The notes: generated by a model not told the origin, from the sequence alone. A DNA stretch of 64,000 nucleotides from Burkholderia ambifaria AMMD (GCF_000203915.1 NC_008390.1:3492546-3556545); one strand, 5' to 3'; shown: positions 36,372 through 48,005, numbered from the stretch's first letter. Translations and numbers: made by a program.

Positions 36372-37175
36372 ATGCTCGATCTCGCCAATCGCTTCAATTT
36401 CGAAGGTCACCGGATCGCCTGGGGCACGCTCGGCGAAGGGCAGCCGCTCGTGCTCGTGCACGGCACGCCGTTTTCATCGCAGGTGTGGCGCCGGATCGCG
36501 CCGTGGCTCGCGCGGCGCCATCGCGTGTTCTTCTACGACCTGCTCGGCTACGGCCAGTCGGACATGCCCGACGCGGACGTATCGCTCGGCCGGCAGAACG
36601 TGCTGTTCGGCGCGCTGCTCGACGAATGGAATATTTCGCGCCCGCGCGTGCTTGCGCACGACTACGGCGGCGCGACGGTGCTGCGCGCGCATTTCCTCGA
36701 CGGCATCGCCTATTCGGACCTGACGCTCGTGAACCCGGTCGCGATCGCGCCGCAGGGCTCGCCGTTCGTGCGGCATGTCGCGCAGCACGAAGCAGCGTTC
36801 ACCGGGTTGCCGGCCTATGCGCATCACGCGCTCGTGTCGGCCTATATCGGCCAAGCGGTCGCGCAGCCGTTGAGCGACGACGTGCTGTCGATCTACCGCG
36901 CGCCATGGCTCACGCCCGCCGGCCAGGCCGCGTTCTATCGGCAAATCGCGCAGATGCGCCAGCGCTACATCGAGGAAGCGGAGGCCCGCTACGCGCCGCC
37001 GGACTTTCCGGTGCGCATCGTCTGGGGCGAGGACGACCGGTGGATTCCGCTCGAACAGGGGCAGGCGCTGGCCGATCGCATCGCGAACGGCAAGCTGATC
37101 AGGGTGCCGCGCGCCGGTCACCTGGTCCAGGAAGATGCGCCGGAGGCGATCGTCGCCGCCGTGCTCGACCGGTAG
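36372..37175 (+). CDS. Alpha/beta hydrolase with aspartate nucleophile (dehalogenase/epoxide-hydrolase-like)
   Basis: The 267-aa protein has an HGTP oxyanion motif, and the nucleophile elbow reads AHDYGGA with Asp97 in place of the usual serine. Later come the acid region VWGEDDRWIP and the catalytic His in RAGHLVQEDAP. An Asp nucleophile is typical of haloalkane dehalogenases, epoxide hydrolases and fluoroacetate dehalogenases. The substrate is unknown. Divergent CGNR regulator upstream suggests induced detoxification. Confidence 0.85.
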   Translation: MLDLANRFNFEGHRIAWGTLGEGQPLVLVHGTPFSSQVWRRIAPWLARRHRVFFYDLLGYGQSDMPDADVSLGRQNVLFGALLDEWNISRPRVLAHDYGGATVLRAHFLDGIAYSDLTLVNPVAIAPQGSPFVRHVAQHEAAFTGLPAYAHHALVSAYIGQAVAQPLSDDVLSIYRAPWLTPAGQAAFYRQIAQMRQRYIEEAEARYAPPDFPVRIVWGEDDRWIPLEQGQALADRIANGKLIRVPRAGHLVQEDAPEAIVAAVLDR

Positions 37176-37208
37176 GCGCACCGGCGCGGGTAGAACGTGC
37201 AGTGCCGC

Positions 37209-38663
37209 TTACCAGGGCAGCGAATAAGTCTTCGTATTCGTGAAGCTCTTCATCGCTTCCTGCACGCCCTCCTTGTAGCCGAGGCCCGAATCCTTCACGC
37301 CGCCGAACGGCGTCAGTTCGAGCCGGTAGCCCGGCACCTCGCGCACGTTCACGCTGCCGACCTCGAGCTCCGTGATGAAGCGCGTGATGCTGTCGAAGCG
37401 GTTCGTGCAGACCGATGACGACAACGCATAGTCGGTGCTGTTCGACATCCGGATCGCCTCGTCGATGTCGCGAAAGCGCATGATCGGCGACACGGGGCCG
37501 AACGTCTCGTACTTCACGAGCGGCATGTCGGGCGTCACGCGATCGACGACGGTCGGCGAGTACAGCGCACCATCGCGCACGTTGCCGACCAGCAGCCGCG
37601 CCCCGCGCGCAATCGCGTCGTTCACCTGCTGCTCGCAGAACTTCGCGGCCGCTTCGTCGATCACCGTGCCCATGTCGACCGACGGATCGGCCGGGTTCCC
37701 GTACGCCCATGCACGGGTTTTCTCGACGACCAGCTCGGTGAAGCGATCGGCCACCGCCTCGTGCACGAGCATCCGCTTGATCGCGGTGCAGCGCTGCCCC
37801 GAGTTCCTGTACGAACCCGACACGGCGAGCGTGCTCGCCTCGTCGAGATCGGCGTCTTCCATCACAATGATCGGATCGTTGCCGCCCAGCTCGAGCACCG
37901 CGCGCCGGTAGCCCATCCGCGACGCGATCGACTTGCCGATCGACACGCCGCCGGTAAACGTGATCAGGTCGATCGCCGGGTTCGTGATCAGCTCGTCCGC
38001 GATGTCCTGCGGGTCGCCGGTCACCACCTGCAGCATCTGCGGCGGCAGGCCGGCTTCATACAGGATGTCCGCGAACAGGTAGCACGACAGCGGCACCTTC
38101 TCCGACGGCTTCACGACGATCCGGTTGTTGGTCGCGACCGACGGCACGACCTTGTGCGCGACCTGGTTCATCGGATGGTTGAACGGCGTGATCGCGGAAA
38201 TCACGCCGAGCAGCGGCTCGCGCTGCGTGTACACGCGGCGCTTCTTGCCGTGCGGCGTCAGATCGCACGAGAAGATCTGTCCGTCGTCCTTCAGCACTTC
38301 ACCCGCGCCGAACGTGAGCACGTCGGCGACACGCCCGGCTTCATACGTCGAATCCTTGAGACACAACCCGGCCTCGGCCGTGATCAGCGCCGCGATCTCG
38401 GCGGTGCGCGCACGCACGATGTCGGCCGCGCGGCGCAGGATCGCCGCGCGCTCGTGGCGCGTGAGCGACGGCCGGTAGGCACGCGCGACCGCAAACGCGC
38501 GTCGCACGTCGTCGAGCGTCGCCTTCGGCACGGTGCCGACGAGCGCGCCGTCGTACGGGTTGCGCACCTCGATCACCGCGTCGCGATGGATTCTTTCACC
38601 ATCGATTCGCAGTGCTTCACGATGAAACCCGCAGGCGTCCGTCGATGCTGCAATGGCGTTCAT
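37209..38663 (-). CDS. phnY: Phosphonoacetaldehyde dehydrogenase
   Basis: The 484-aa aldehyde dehydrogenase has catalytic Cys292 (NSGQRCTAIKR) and Glu258 (AVLELGGNDP), and the NAD-binding FTGGVSIGKSI. Sequence and position next to phosphonoacetate hydrolase support the phosphonoacetaldehyde-specific subfamily: it oxidises the aldehyde to phosphonoacetate with NAD+. It lies 27 bp downstream of phnA and is likely cotranscribed from the phnA promoter. Confidence 0.9.
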   Translation of the reverse strand: MNAIAASTDACGFHREALRIDGERIHRDAVIEVRNPYDGALVGTVPKATLDDVRRAFAVARAYRPSLTRHERAAILRRAADIVRARTAEIAALITAEAGLCLKDSTYEAGRVADVLTFGAGEVLKDDGQIFSCDLTPHGKKRRVYTQREPLLGVISAITPFNHPMNQVAHKVVPSVATNNRIVVKPSEKVPLSCYLFADILYEAGLPPQMLQVVTGDPQDIADELITNPAIDLITFTGGVSIGKSIASRMGYRRAVLELGGNDPIIVMEDADLDEASTLAVSGSYRNSGQRCTAIKRMLVHEAVADRFTELVVEKTRAWAYGNPADPSVDMGTVIDEAAAKFCEQQVNDAIARGARLLVGNVRDGALYSPTVVDRVTPDMPLVKYETFGPVSPIMRFRDIDEAIRMSNSTDYALSSSVCTNRFDSITRFITELEVGSVNVREVPGYRLELTPFGGVKDSGLGYKEGVQEAMKSFTNTKTYSLPW

Positions 38664-38690
38664 GAATATCTCCCGGCGGATGCGTCCGCG

Positions 38691-40436
<1,746 letters not shown>

Positions 40437-40526
40437 TCATCGCCGCGCGCCGTCGTGCGGCGGTTTCGCTTTCGTTTTCCCGCCGTGCGCGGCACGGCAA
40501 CCCGACTCTTACCGGCACGACACCCG

Positions 40527-41915
40527 ATGCGACCCTTCTGGATCGAACAAGCACTGTTCAACGACGGCGATCTCGCCCCCGCGCTGCAGGGCGCGACGCA
40601 GGCCGACGTCTGTATCGTCGGCGGCGGCTTCACCGGGCTCTGGACCGCGATCCAGGCGAAGCAGCAGAACCCGGCGCTCGACATCGTGATACTCGAGGCC
40701 GACCTGTGCGGCGCCGGCGCGAGCGGACGCAATGGCGGGTGCCTGCTCACGTGGTCCGCGAAATTCCTGACGCTGCGCCGGCTGTTCGGCGAAGCGGAAG
40801 CGATCCGGCTCGTGAAGGCGTCGGAGGCGGCCGTCCAGCACATCGCCGACTTCTGCCGCGCGCATCGCATCGATGCCGAACTGCGGCTCGACGGCACGCT
40901 GTACACGGCGACGTCGCGCGCGCAGATCGGCACGCTCGCGCCTGTGCTCGACGCGCTCGCCGCGTGCGGCATCCACAGCTACGAACCGCTGCCGGCCGCC
41001 GACGTCGCGCGCCGCTCGGGTTCCGTCCGCAATCTCGACGGCGTGTACTCACTGATCGCCGCGACCGTGCATCCGGGCAAGCTCGCGCGCGGGCTGCGGC
41101 GCGTCGCGCTCGATATGGGGATCCGGATCCACGAGCGCACGCCGCTCGTCGACTTCACGCCGGGGCAGCCGGCCGTCGTGCGCACGCCGTCCGGCAGCGT
41201 GCGCGCGGGCAAGCTGGTGTTCGCGATCAACGCGTGGATGGCGAGCCGCTTCCCGCAGTTCGAACGCACGATCGCCGTCGTGTCGAGCGACATGGTCATC
41301 ACCGAAAAATGCCCGGAATTGCTCGAGCAGACCGGGCTCGTGGACGGCGTATCGGTGCTCGATTCGCGGATCTTCGTGTACTACTACCGCACGACGGCCG
41401 ATGGTCGGCTGATGCTCGGCAAGGGCGGCAATACGTTCTCCTGGCGCAGCCGCATCGCGCCGGTGTTCGACCGGCGCTCGCCGTACGAGGCGCAGCTCAC
41501 GCGGAGCCTGCGCGAATTCTTCCCGTCGCTCGCGGGCGTGCCGATCACCGCGAGCTGGAACGGTCCGTCGGACCGCTCGGTGACGGGCTTCCCGTTCTTC
41601 GGCCGCCTCGACGACGCGCCGAACGTGTTCTACGGCTTCGGCTATTCGGGCAACGGCGTCGGGCCGACCTACATGGGCGGGCAGATCCTGTCGTCGCTGG
41701 TGCTCGGCCTCGACAACGCATGGACGCGCAGCCCGATCGTGCGCGGCCCGCTCGGCCATTTCCCGCCGGAGCCGATCCGCTATGTCGGCGCGCACGTCGT
41801 GCGCAACGCGATCCGCCGCAAGGAGCGCGCGGAAGACGAGAGCCGGCGGCCGGCGGCCGTCGACACGTGGCTCGCGAAATTCGCGAGCGCGGCGGGGAAG
41901 GCGGACAAGGGGTGA
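40527..41915 (+). CDS. FAD-dependent aminophosphonate oxidoreductase
   Basis: The 462-aa protein starts MRPFWIEQALFNDGDLAPALQGATQADVCIVGGGFTGLWTAIQAKQ, with the dinucleotide GGGFTG motif, GAGASGRNGG flavin loop, and a C-terminal FYGFGYSGNGVGPTYMGGQ. It belongs to the DAO/glycine-oxidase-like group found in aminoethylphosphonate clusters. Family knowledge suggests oxidation of aminoethylphosphonate or its N-methyl form to phosphonoacetaldehyde, which PhnY then uses. ATG 40527 fits the family; its ribosome-binding site is weak. Since phnW is decayed, this enzyme may be the entry step. Confidence 0.88.
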   Translation: MRPFWIEQALFNDGDLAPALQGATQADVCIVGGGFTGLWTAIQAKQQNPALDIVILEADLCGAGASGRNGGCLLTWSAKFLTLRRLFGEAEAIRLVKASEAAVQHIADFCRAHRIDAELRLDGTLYTATSRAQIGTLAPVLDALAACGIHSYEPLPAADVARRSGSVRNLDGVYSLIAATVHPGKLARGLRRVALDMGIRIHERTPLVDFTPGQPAVVRTPSGSVRAGKLVFAINAWMASRFPQFERTIAVVSSDMVITEKCPELLEQTGLVDGVSVLDSRIFVYYYRTTADGRLMLGKGGNTFSWRSRIAPVFDRRSPYEAQLTRSLREFFPSLAGVPITASWNGPSDRSVTGFPFFGRLDDAPNVFYGFGYSGNGVGPTYMGGQILSSLVLGLDNAWTRSPIVRGPLGHFPPEPIRYVGAHVVRNAIRRKERAEDESRRPAAVDTWLAKFASAAGKADKG

Positions 41916-41948
41916 CGAGGTTCCGATGCGATGACGTGACGCGCAACG

Positions 41949-41975
41949 AAAAAGGGACGCTGCGAAGCGTCCCTT
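41949..41975 (-). terminator. phnR terminator
   Basis: A 10-bp stem AAGGGACGCT/AGCGTCCCTT with a GCGA loop ends on the minus strand in T5, 32 bases past the phnR stop. The plus-strand oxidoreductase converges on it. Confidence 0.8.
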
Positions 41976-42006
41976 GGCTTTGGGTACGGCGTGCCGGGTG
42001 GCGGCG

Positions 42007-42735
42007 TTACACGCGCTCTGCTTTCTCCCGCGCCGCCTTGCCCGTCGCGGGCAGCCCCTGCTCGTGCGTGCGGCGCATCCGCGCGAGGCCGTGTGCGACG
42101 TGCTCGCGCACGAGCGCAACTGCCTTGTCCTCGTCGCCGCTCGCGAGCGCCTGCACGATCTTGTCGTGCTCGGCCGCGGACACCGCGATCGCATCCTCTT
42201 CCGCCTCGATCGCGGCCTGGCGCAGCAGCCCGAGCTGGCGCACGAGCCGGCGATAGGTATCGATGAGGTGCGTATTGCCGACGCCGACCACCATCGCGTC
42301 GTGGAACTGCACGTTCAGCTCGGTGTAGCGCGTGACGTCGTGCGCCTTCGCGGCTTGCTTCATCGACTGGATGATGCCCTTCAGCACCTTCAGCGTGTCG
42401 GGCGAAATGCGCTTCGCGAGCGCCCGCGCGACCGACTCATCGAGCATCGCGCGCACTTCGTAGATTTCCTCGGCCTCGCGCAGCGGCACGACCCGCACCG
42501 TCACGCCGCGGTTCTTCTCGTTGCGCAGGAGCCCAGCCTGCTCGAGCGCGCGGAACGCTTCGCGCACGGGGCCGCGCGACACGTTCAGCCTGGTCGCGAT
42601 ATCGACTTCGTTGAGCTTCTCGCCGGGTGCATATTCGCCGGACACGATCGCGCGCTCGAGCATGTCCTGCACGATCATCGCGAGCGACTGGCTTTGCAGG
42701 AGTTCGATGGCGTTGAGGGCGGTCGGGGCGGTCAT
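42007..42735 (-). CDS. phnR: GntR/FCD-family regulator of phosphonate use
   Basis: The 242-aa protein has a GntR winged helix (LERAIVSGEYAPGEKLNEVDIATRLNVSRGPVREAFRALEQAGLLRNEKNRGVTV) and an all-helical FCD ligand domain (MLDESVARALA...DTLKVL...HDAMVVGVGNTHLIDTYRRL...EHDKIVQAL). It is the type of GntR regulator linked to phosphonate clusters in Burkholderia. Its own promoter has the same TGTTGACAAT core over the -35 as the phnA promoter, so both may be controlled by PhnR. Start 42735 (MTAPTALNAIELL) lacks a clear ribosome-binding site; an upstream in-frame start exists at 42816. Confidence 0.88.
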   Translation of the reverse strand: MTAPTALNAIELLQSQSLAMIVQDMLERAIVSGEYAPGEKLNEVDIATRLNVSRGPVREAFRALEQAGLLRNEKNRGVTVRVVPLREAEEIYEVRAMLDESVARALAKRISPDTLKVLKGIIQSMKQAAKAHDVTRYTELNVQFHDAMVVGVGNTHLIDTYRRLVRQLGLLRQAAIEAEEDAIAVSAAEHDKIVQALASGDEDKAVALVREHVAHGLARMRRTHEQGLPATGKAAREKAERV

Positions 42736-42795
42736 GGTCGGGCAGGCAGCGACGCTGCGGGTGAAAACGAGGGCGCCATATCGGCGAATGGTCCC

Positions 42796-42827
42796 TGTAT
42801 ACCGTCGCCCCCCCACATTGTCAACAG
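42796..42827 (-). promoter_or_regulatory. phnR promoter with shared operator core
   Basis: On the minus strand TTGACA (complement of 42819-42824), a 17-bp spacer and TATACA (complement of 42796-42801) form a strong promoter. The core TGTTGACAAT matches the phnA promoter exactly over 10 bases. Confidence 0.65.
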
Positions 42828-42900
42828 TTTTCAGTTTCCAAAAACCAATCGCGCGGCCGACGTAAAAAAACGCCGGACCGCGCGATGTCAGCCTGCGCCG

Positions 42901-45072
42901 TCAGGCGGTCTGCTTCACCGGCCCCGGGTCGCTCTGGCTCGGCCGGCCCGTCTCGACGTGGCCCGCGAAGCGGCGCACGACCTTGTCGTCGCCGCCGCGC
43001 AGCGTCGTCGCGGTGATCGTCAGATCGTACCAGCCGTGGCTCGACGACAGCTCGACGTGATCCTCGATGCGTGCGCCCGGCTCCAGCGTGTAGGTGCGTG
43101 CATGCGCATGGCTGTACGCGTTGTCGACGACCACCCGGCACGCCGCGCGGCCGCTGTTGCGCAGCTGCAGGTACACGTGGCGGTTGCGCACGTCGTAGCC
43201 GATCTTCGCTTCCGGGTTCGCGTGACTGCCGTCCGCGGCCAGCCGCGTGTTGCCCTGGAACTCGCACAGATAGCCGTTCGGGCCATACGCGGCGAGATGG
43301 TAGTCGCCGCGCGCGGCCGACGTGCTCCAGGTATCGACGAAGCGGTCGTGCGACGACACCGCGTAGCGGCGCGGCGGCGTCGCCGGATTGCGGCGGTCGT
43401 ACACGTAGAACGCGGCGCCCGCGTCACCCGAGTTCGCGAAATCGAGCGACACGCTGTCGTCGCGGCCGTTCACGCGGGCATGCACGAACAGCTCGTACGG
43501 CAGCGCGCGCGCCGGACGCGTGCCGGGCTCCTGCGCCGGCATCGACTGCTGCGCGGGCACTTGATACGCGTGGCCGGCGGTGGCGATGTGCTGCGGCACC
43601 GTGAAGCTCACCGTGCGCGTATCGGGGCGCGCGGAGAAATCGAACGCCGACGTGAGGTCGCCGCAGACCGACCGGCGCCACGCGCTGATGTTCGGCTCCT
43701 TCACGCCGAAGCGCGCTTCGAGGAAACGCAGCACCGACGTGTGGTCGAACGTCTCCGAGCAGACCCACCCGCCCTTCGTCCACGGCGAGATGATGATCAG
43801 CGGCACGCGCGGCCCGAGGCCGATCGGCTGGAGGCCGCCCGGGTCGGCGCCGGGCACCAGCGGGCTCATCTCGCCCGGGTACTTGTTCAGGTCGAGCAGT
43901 TCGTCGCCGAGGTTCGACAGCAGGTTCGACGACACGATGCCCTGGCCGCCCACGCCGCTCGTGACCGGCGGCACCGGTGGCACGACGTGGTCGAACAGCC
44001 CGTCGTTCTCGTCGTAGTTGAGGATGAACACCGTCTTCGCCCACACCTCGGGGTTCGACGTCAGCGCCTCGAGCACCATGTTGATGTAGAACGCGCCGTC
44101 GGTCGGCGACGCCTGCGGGTGCTCGCTGTACTTGTACGGCGACACGATCCACGACACCTGCGGCAGCCGGTTCGCCTGCACGTCGGCCTTCAGCTCGGCG
44201 AGCGTGTGGTCCGACGCGCCCTTGTCGACCAGCGCGCCGCTCGCGCCTTCCTTCACCTGGAAGCGCTTGAAGAACATCAGCGAATTGTCGGTGTAGTTGT
44301 CGGTCGGGTCGCCCGGAATGCCGGTGCCGCCCTGGTACACCTTCCAGCTGATCTTTGCTTCCTCGAGGCGTTCGGCGTAGGTCGTCCACGTGTAGCCGTT
44401 CACGTCGTTGCGCTCGCCGATGCCCGGGCCGTTCGGCTGGGTGCCGTAGATGTTGCGCGGGTCGACCGTGCCGGTCCACAGGTAGATGCGGTTCGGCGCG
44501 GTGTCCGCGTGCGCGGAGCAGAAGTACGAGTCGCAGATCGTGAACGCGTCGGCGAGCGCGTAGTGGTACGTGAGGTCCTGACGCTTCAGGTAGCCCATCG
44601 TCAGCACGTCCTGCTTCTGGTTCACCCACTGGTCCCACTGGCCGTTGTTCCAGGACAGGTGGCCGCTGCTCCAGCCGTGGTTGGTGCCCGGCTGGAATTC
44701 GGTCGTCTGCTTCGGGTCGAGGTAGAACGGCAGCACGTACGGCGCGGCCGGGTCGAGCCCGCGCGAATGGTAGTTCTTCGTGAACACCGATGCCGGCGGC
44801 TGCTGCCATACCGGCGCACCGCTCGGCAGCAGGTGCGGACGCGGGTCGTTGAAGCCGCGCACGCCGCGCAGCCCGCCGAAGTAGTGGTCGAACGAGCGAT
44901 TTTCCTGCATGAAGATCACGACGTGTTCGACGTCGCGAATCGTGCCGGTGCGATACGCTGCCGGCATGGCCAGCGCCTTGCGGATCGCGGGCGGAAAGCC
45001 GGCGTAGGCGGCCATCGCGCCGGCCGACTGGGCGGCGAGGCGCAGGAAATCGCGTCGATTGTTGGCGGACAT
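42901..45072 (-). CDS. plcN: Phosphocholine-specific phospholipase C, Tat-exported
   Basis: The 723-aa protein begins MSANNRRDFLRLAAQSAGAMAAYAG, a twin-arginine signal (NRRDFLRLA). The phosphoesterase domain has VEHVVIFMQENRSFDHYFGGLRGVRGFND, FILNYDENDGLFDHV and GLGPRVPLIIISPWTKGG, and two C-terminal domains (about 510-720) follow as in Pseudomonas/Burkholderia PlcN. It hydrolyses phosphatidylcholine to diacylglycerol and phosphocholine in the periplasm or outside. Next to the phn genes it suggests a common phosphorus-scavenging role, which is inference. AGGA lies 8 bases before the ATG. Confidence 0.93.
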   Translation of the reverse strand: MSANNRRDFLRLAAQSAGAMAAYAGFPPAIRKALAMPAAYRTGTIRDVEHVVIFMQENRSFDHYFGGLRGVRGFNDPRPHLLPSGAPVWQQPPASVFTKNYHSRGLDPAAPYVLPFYLDPKQTTEFQPGTNHGWSSGHLSWNNGQWDQWVNQKQDVLTMGYLKRQDLTYHYALADAFTICDSYFCSAHADTAPNRIYLWTGTVDPRNIYGTQPNGPGIGERNDVNGYTWTTYAERLEEAKISWKVYQGGTGIPGDPTDNYTDNSLMFFKRFQVKEGASGALVDKGASDHTLAELKADVQANRLPQVSWIVSPYKYSEHPQASPTDGAFYINMVLEALTSNPEVWAKTVFILNYDENDGLFDHVVPPVPPVTSGVGGQGIVSSNLLSNLGDELLDLNKYPGEMSPLVPGADPGGLQPIGLGPRVPLIIISPWTKGGWVCSETFDHTSVLRFLEARFGVKEPNISAWRRSVCGDLTSAFDFSARPDTRTVSFTVPQHIATAGHAYQVPAQQSMPAQEPGTRPARALPYELFVHARVNGRDDSVSLDFANSGDAGAAFYVYDRRNPATPPRRYAVSSHDRFVDTWSTSAARGDYHLAAYGPNGYLCEFQGNTRLAADGSHANPEAKIGYDVRNRHVYLQLRNSGRAACRVVVDNAYSHAHARTYTLEPGARIEDHVELSSSHGWYDLTITATTLRGGDDKVVRRFAGHVETGRPSQSDPGPVKQTA

Positions 45073-45300
45073 GAAGAGGATCCTGTGGGTCGGTAGAGGT
45101 GGCGCCGGTCGAGCGGGGCCGGCGGTCGTGCGTTGCCGCTATTAGTCCGCACCGGCATGTCCCGGCCGTGACCGGATCCAGCAGGTTTCTTGCGCTCACC
45201 CCCAGCTTTTTTTCGAAGCGGCGCACGACGCGCCTTTCATCCGGCCGACACATGCGTACGCTACGCTGACGCGCGATGAAGACGGGGGAGAAGCCGAGTC

Positions 45301-46218
45301 GTGTTCGATCAGCTGAAGGCGTTCCACGCGACCGTCCGGCAGGGCAGCATCACGCGTGCCGCGCGCCATCTGGGCGTGAGCCAGCCGACGATCGCCGCGC
45401 AGATCCGGCAGGTCGAGCAGTGGTACGGCGTCGAGCTGTTCTACCGCAGCGGCCGCAAGCTCGAGGTCACCGAGACCGGGATCGAGCTGCTGCCGCTCGT
45501 CGAAAAGATGATCGCGCTCGAGGCGCAGGCCGACATCATGCTGCGCAACGTCGGCGGCCTGTTCGAAGGCCATCTGCGGATCGGCGCCACGGGGCCGTAC
45601 TACATCATGGATGCGGTCGGCCGCTTCTCGCATGCGCATCCGTCGATCGCGCTCACGTGCCGGATCGGCAACTCCGAAGAGATCCTGCAGGCGCTGCAGG
45701 AATTCCGCATCGACCTCGCGGTGTCGTCGCAGCGCAATGACGCGGACGGCCTCGAACGCAAGGTGATCTCCACCGATCCGCTCGTGCTCGTCGTGCATCG
45801 CGACCATCCGCTCGCGCGCTTCGACGCGATCGACGCCGCGCAGCTCGCCGACGTGCGGCTGCTGATCCGCGAGGAAGGATCGGTCACGCGCCGCTGCACG
45901 GAGACGATCCTCGCGGCGGCCGGCGTCGCGGCCACGTCGGTCGCCGAGATCGGCAGCCGCGAAGCGATCCGCGAGGCGATCCTGCATGGCGTGGGCGGGA
46001 GCCTGTTTCCACGCGGCGAGGCCGAGCGCCATCCGGACCTGCGCGTCGTCGCGCTGCGGGGCGTCGACACGACGATCGACGAATACGTGTACTACCTAAA
46101 GGCGCGCCGCCAGAGCCCCGCGATCGATGCGTTCCTCGCGTGCATCCTGCGGGCGCAGCCGGCCACGCACGATGCGGCAAGCGCGCCACGCGCAGCGCGG
46201 CCGGTGAACGCGCGCTGA
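45301..46218 (+). CDS. LysR-family regulator (phosphonate-cluster type)
   Basis: The 305-aa protein begins with GTG, preceded at 10 bases by GGGGGAG. The N-terminal helix-turn-helix (MFDQLKAFHATVRQGSITRAARHLGVSQPTIAAQIRQVEQWYGVELFYRSGRKLEVTETG) and effector domain are complete. Its sequence and the neighbouring phn genes fit the LysR subfamily that accompanies aminoethylphosphonate operons. It is divergent from plcN with 228 bp between, so plcN or phn genes may be its targets. Confidence 0.88.
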   Translation: MFDQLKAFHATVRQGSITRAARHLGVSQPTIAAQIRQVEQWYGVELFYRSGRKLEVTETGIELLPLVEKMIALEAQADIMLRNVGGLFEGHLRIGATGPYYIMDAVGRFSHAHPSIALTCRIGNSEEILQALQEFRIDLAVSSQRNDADGLERKVISTDPLVLVVHRDHPLARFDAIDAAQLADVRLLIREEGSVTRRCTETILAAAGVAATSVAEIGSREAIREAILHGVGGSLFPRGEAERHPDLRVVALRGVDTTIDEYVYYLKARRQSPAIDAFLACILRAQPATHDAASAPRAARPVNAR

Positions 46219-46339
46219 GCCGCCGCGCATTCACCGGTTTCGCGTATTTCCCGCCGCACTTCCCTGCCCTTTCCGGCGCTTTTCCCGCACCTTCCCTCGT
46301 TGTCGTCCTCGTGCCTTCCTTGTTGCTTCCCGCCGCGCG

Positions 46340-47980
46340 CTACTTCGGCAGCGCGGGGATCATCCACGTCAGCACGTGCTGCTGCAGGAACACCAGCACG
46401 CCGAGCAGCAGCGTGAGGATCACGCTGTGCCAGAAGGTGCGCGCGAACACGACGCCTTCCTGCCCTTTCAGGTCGGTCGTCGACACGCCCGTCGCGATGT
46501 TCTGCGGCGAGATCATCTTGCCCATCACGCCGCCCGACGAGTTGGTCGCGGCCATCAGCACCGGATCGAAGCCGAGCTGGCGGGCGGCGACGACCTGCAG
46601 GTTGCCGAACAGCGCATTGCCGGACGTGTCGCTGCCGGACAGGAACACCGCGATCCAGCCGAGCGACGCCGACACGAGCGGGAACAACGCGCCGGTCGAC
46701 GCGACGCCGGTGCCGAGCGTGTAGCTGATCCCCGAGTAGTTCAGCAGGTACGCGAGCCCGACGATCATCATCACGGTGACGATCGCGATCCACGTCTGCC
46801 GCCACGTCTTGACCACGCATTCGAAGAACGCGCCGACGCCGGTGCGCGTCAGCGCGGCCGTGATGATCGCCGACAGGAGGATCGCGGTGCCGGTGCCGAG
46901 CGGCTGGAAGTCCCAGATCGCCGCATACGGCTTGTGGTACAGCGACACGAACACCGCGTTGTGCAGGCCCGGCCACTTGATCTTCACGTCGCCGATCGCC
47001 GCGATGTTCGCGTGCACCCACACGATCACGACCACCGACACGACGAGCCACGGCAGCCAGCCGCCGAAGCCCGCGCGCACGGCGCCGGCCGTGGCCGGCA
47101 CGCTGCGCGCGAGCGCGTACTGCGGATCGGGCTGCGGCTTCCACACTTGCAGGAAGCCGATCGTGACGATCAGCGACGTGAGTGACGACAGCACGTCGGT
47201 GAGCTGGTAGCCGAGGAAGTTCGACGTGACGAACTGCGCGATCGCGAAGCTGGCGCCCGACACAAGCAGCGCGGGCCACAGCTTCGCGATCGAGCGCATG
47301 CCGCCGTATGCGCCGACCACGTAGAACGGCAGCAGCAGCGCGAAGAACGGCAGTTGCCGGCCGACCATCGCGCCGAGCGTCGCGGGCGGCAGCGACGTGA
47401 CCGCGCCGAGCACGGTGATCGGCACGCCGAGCGCGCCGAACGCGACCGGGGCCGTGTTGAACAGCAGCGTGTAGGTGAGCGCTTCGAGCGCGGGGAAGCC
47501 GAGCGCGATCAGCAGCGCGCTGGTGATCGCGACCGGCGTGCCGAAGCCGGAGATCCCTTCGAGCAGACAGCCGAACGAGAACGCGACGACGAGCAGCACG
47601 AGGCGGCGGTCGTCGGGCAGGTTGTCGAGCATCCACTGCCGGAACTGGTCGAAGCGGCCCGACTTCACCGCGATGTTGTACAGCAGCAAGGCGTTGAACA
47701 CGATCCACATCACGGGCACGAGCGCGAGCGCCATGCCGGCGCCGACCGCGTTGAACGCGAGGCCGACCGGCATGCCCCACGCACCGATCGCGACCGCGAG
47801 GCCGGCGACGAGCCCGGCCAGCGACGCCTGCCACGCCGGCCGGCGCAGCACGCCGAGCGCGATCAGCGCGACCGCGATCGGGATCACCGCGACGAGGAAC
47901 GACAGGAGCAGCGAGTTGGCGACGGGCGTCAACGGCTGCGCGAACAGGATGCCGGGCGGCAGGGCTGCGGTGGGATTCAT
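46340..47980 (-). CDS. lldP: L-lactate permease
   Basis: The 546-aa membrane protein has about 12-14 hydrophobic segments and the LctP signatures: SFGCLLEGISGFGTPVAITSALLIALGFPALEAL, GSDTSGNALFGNLQ and NSSGGVMGKMISPQNIATG. It imports lactate (and glycolate) with protons. Start 47980 (MNPTAALPPG) is chosen by homology; the frame is open further up through the 49-bp repeat but that is translation of repeat DNA. The leader contains three repeat copies. Confidence 0.93.
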   Translation of the reverse strand: MNPTAALPPGILFAQPLTPVANSLLLSFLVAVIPIAVALIALGVLRRPAWQASLAGLVAGLAVAIGAWGMPVGLAFNAVGAGMALALVPVMWIVFNALLLYNIAVKSGRFDQFRQWMLDNLPDDRRLVLLVVAFSFGCLLEGISGFGTPVAITSALLIALGFPALEALTYTLLFNTAPVAFGALGVPITVLGAVTSLPPATLGAMVGRQLPFFALLLPFYVVGAYGGMRSIAKLWPALLVSGASFAIAQFVTSNFLGYQLTDVLSSLTSLIVTIGFLQVWKPQPDPQYALARSVPATAGAVRAGFGGWLPWLVVSVVVIVWVHANIAAIGDVKIKWPGLHNAVFVSLYHKPYAAIWDFQPLGTGTAILLSAIITAALTRTGVGAFFECVVKTWRQTWIAIVTVMMIVGLAYLLNYSGISYTLGTGVASTGALFPLVSASLGWIAVFLSGSDTSGNALFGNLQVVAARQLGFDPVLMAATNSSGGVMGKMISPQNIATGVSTTDLKGQEGVVFARTFWHSVILTLLLGVLVFLQQHVLTWMIPALPK

Positions 47981-48005
47981 CGTGTCTCGTGTCTCCGTGT
48001 CGATA

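Noticed and set aside
42853..42880. Hairpin with a T run in its loop after plcN
   Set aside because: The T run is inside the loop, not after the stem, so it is not a standard terminator.
41974..45096. Plus-strand 1040-codon frame opposite phnR and plcN
   Set aside because: Shadow frame covering two conserved minus-strand genes and their spacer.
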